A DNA stretch of 6,939 bases from SIG672 sp045535095 (GTDB lineage Bacteria; Bacillota; Clostridia; Oscillospirales; CAG-272), in the NCBI GenBank assembly GCA_045535095.1, contig JAZSKY010000041.1, positions 1 to 6,939 of the forward strand. Reading direction: 5' to 3'. This document shows positions 6,316 to 6,939 of the stretch, piece after piece. The translations under genes were made by a program, and so were the position numbers. Each line of letters begins with the position of its first letter. Within the stretch, counting starts at the first letter, position 1. The notes beneath the pieces are model-generated. The model was not told the DNA's origin. It saw only the letters and a program-made list of their open reading frames with translations, and searched no databases.

Positions 6316-6349
6316 AAAAAAGAGCAAACGCTTCTGCGTTTGCTCTTTT
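6316..6349 (-). terminator. Intrinsic terminator of the repeat-protein gene
   Basis: A perfect 14-bp stem: AAAAGAGCAAACGC (6318-6331) with GCGTTTGCTCTTTT (6336-6349) and a 4-nt loop. On the minus strand it ends in six T (complement of 6316-6321). It sits 12 bp past the stop codon of the minus-strand gene and upstream of the eda promoter, so it insulates eda from read-through. A four-T run on the plus strand could allow activity in that direction too. Confidence 0.88.
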
Positions 6350-6360
6350 GATTTTGGGTT

Positions 6361-6939
6361 TTAAGCGAAGATGAGAGCGCCGGTTTCGTCAGCAGTGTAC
6401 CAGCCCGATCCATTCTTGAACGCTGCCTTAATGAGTTCTTTTTCCTCACTGTGAGCGATCATAGACTGGGTCATATAGAACTTGCCGGTCTGTACCTGTC
6501 CGTTCCACTCGATAACGTAGATATTGCCGCCGATTTCGATTGCTCCGCCGTAGTTGTACCACGCCTTACCGTTTCTTACGTAACGAGTTACGTCTCCGTC
6601 CTCAACAAAGCCGTCGGTGATCATAGCGCCGGTATCGTCTGTATAGTACCAGCCCGAGCCGCCGCTGATGGTAACCTTACTTGCAGCTATCATAGCCTCG
6701 GTTACATAGAACTTACCGATCTGTACTCTGCCGTCCCACTCGATGAAGTAGATCTTACCGTCAAGCTCGATCGCTCCACCGTAGTTGTAGAAGGTCTTAC
6801 CGTTCCTTACGTAGCGGAGAACGTCTCCGTCCTCAACAAAGCCGTTCGTGATCATAGCGCCGGTCTCTTCGTCGGCGTAGAACCAACCGGAGGTCTCGTT
6901 GAGTCCGATCTCGCTATGAGCGAGCATATCGGTAGTCAC
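6361..6939 (-). CDS. Surface repeat protein, C-terminal part (cell-wall/choline-binding-repeat-like), runs off right edge
   Basis: The minus-strand frame is open from the right edge to TAA at 6363-6361, giving 192 residues. The GTG at the very edge is not a start: the first residues (VTTDMLAHSE) align with VTEAMIAASK and MTQSMIAHSE further on, so they are the tail of another repeat. Two whole units (residues 17-94 and 95-177) and a final cut-short unit (178-192) follow. Each unit starts with SGW(F/Y)Y.D...GAMIT.GFVEDGDV, continues RYVRNGK..YNYGGAIE..G.IY.IEW.G.VQ.GKFY and ends in a variable helix-like stretch. The spacing of W, Y and G recalls the GWYY...G.M.TG pattern of choline/glucan-binding repeats (PF01473-like). 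This is resemblance by eye, and the unit here is about four times longer. Inferred role: wall or polysaccharide binding by a secreted protein whose signal peptide and catalytic part, if any, lie outside the window. Confidence 0.65.
   Translation of the reverse strand: MTTDMLAHSEIGLNETSGWFYADEETGAMITNGFVEDGDVLRYVRNGKTFYNYGGAIELDGKIYFIEWDGRVQIGKFYVTEAMIAASKVTISGGSGWYYTDDTGAMITDGFVEDGDVTRYVRNGKAWYNYGGAIEIGGNIYVIEWNGQVQTGKFYMTQSMIAHSEEKELIKAAFKNGSGWYTADETGALIFA
6409..6657 (-). repeat. Coding repeat unit 2 of the surface protein (83 codons)
   Basis: Codes for residues 95-177 of the visible part. It aligns with the neighbouring unit over its first 70 or so residues and has a longer, Lys/Glu-rich end (EEKELIKAAF). 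The segment at 6590-6633 is 42/44 identical in DNA to 6821-6864. Confidence 0.8.
6658..6891 (-). repeat. Coding repeat unit 1 of the surface protein (78 codons)
   Basis: Codes for residues 17-94. It shares VEDGDV, RYVRNGK, YNYGGAIE and GKFY with unit 2. A stretch of 25 identical bases (6821-6845 versus 6590-6614) points to recent duplication or gene conversion. Confidence 0.8.

Noticed and set aside
5816..6364. Plus-strand open frames (182 and 126 codons) opposite eda
   Set aside because: eda is intact with all catalytic residues on the other strand, and these frames show no family features.
6590..6864. CRISPR-like or mobile-element repeat
   Set aside because: The repeats are in frame, encode the same protein motifs and have no regular spacers; they are coding repeats of a surface protein.

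Overview
The window looks like chromosomal DNA of a low-to-mid GC member of the Bacillota, most likely a Clostridia-type gut commensal. The signs are AG-rich Shine-Dalgarno sites (GAAAGGA, AAAGGGTG), near-consensus sigma-A promoters in AT-rich gaps, strong intrinsic terminators, a Firmicutes-style DNA polymerase I with a dead proofreading domain, and surface proteins with repeat modules. This is inference from sequence style and protein families; the species cannot be named.

Layout from left to right: (1) the N-terminal 139 codons of a minus-strand GH39-type glycoside hydrolase run off the left edge. (2) A 153-bp gap holds back-to-back promoters for that gene and for polA. (3) polA (835 aa) is complete and ends at its own terminator. 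(4) A 130-bp AT-rich gap carries a good promoter preceded by three ATTTCATT half-sites spaced 20-21 bp apart. (5) A 765-aa secreted, membrane-anchored calcineurin-like metallophosphoesterase follows, with a probable beta-helix C-terminal half. (6) One 14-bp hairpin serves as terminator for it and for the convergent gene. (7) eda (KDPG/KHG aldolase, 199 aa, minus strand) has a perfect-consensus promoter overlapped by a 15-bp palindrome. (8) A strong terminator is followed by the C-terminal 192 codons of a minus-strand surface protein with about 80-residue aromatic/glycine repeats, running off the right edge.

All three complete genes look monocistronic, each with its own promoter and terminator, so the neighbourhood is not an obvious operon. 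Loose themes are sugar catabolism (GH39 hydrolase, eda) and the cell surface (phosphoesterase, repeat protein), with housekeeping polA between them. I found no RNA genes, CRISPR, phage or transposon sequence. No gap exceeds 300 bp. I do not see a convincing new multi-gene system. The most unusual items are the phosphoesterase (two altered metal ligands, Cys cluster, beta-helix tail, membrane anchor) and the two candidate operators in front of it and of eda.
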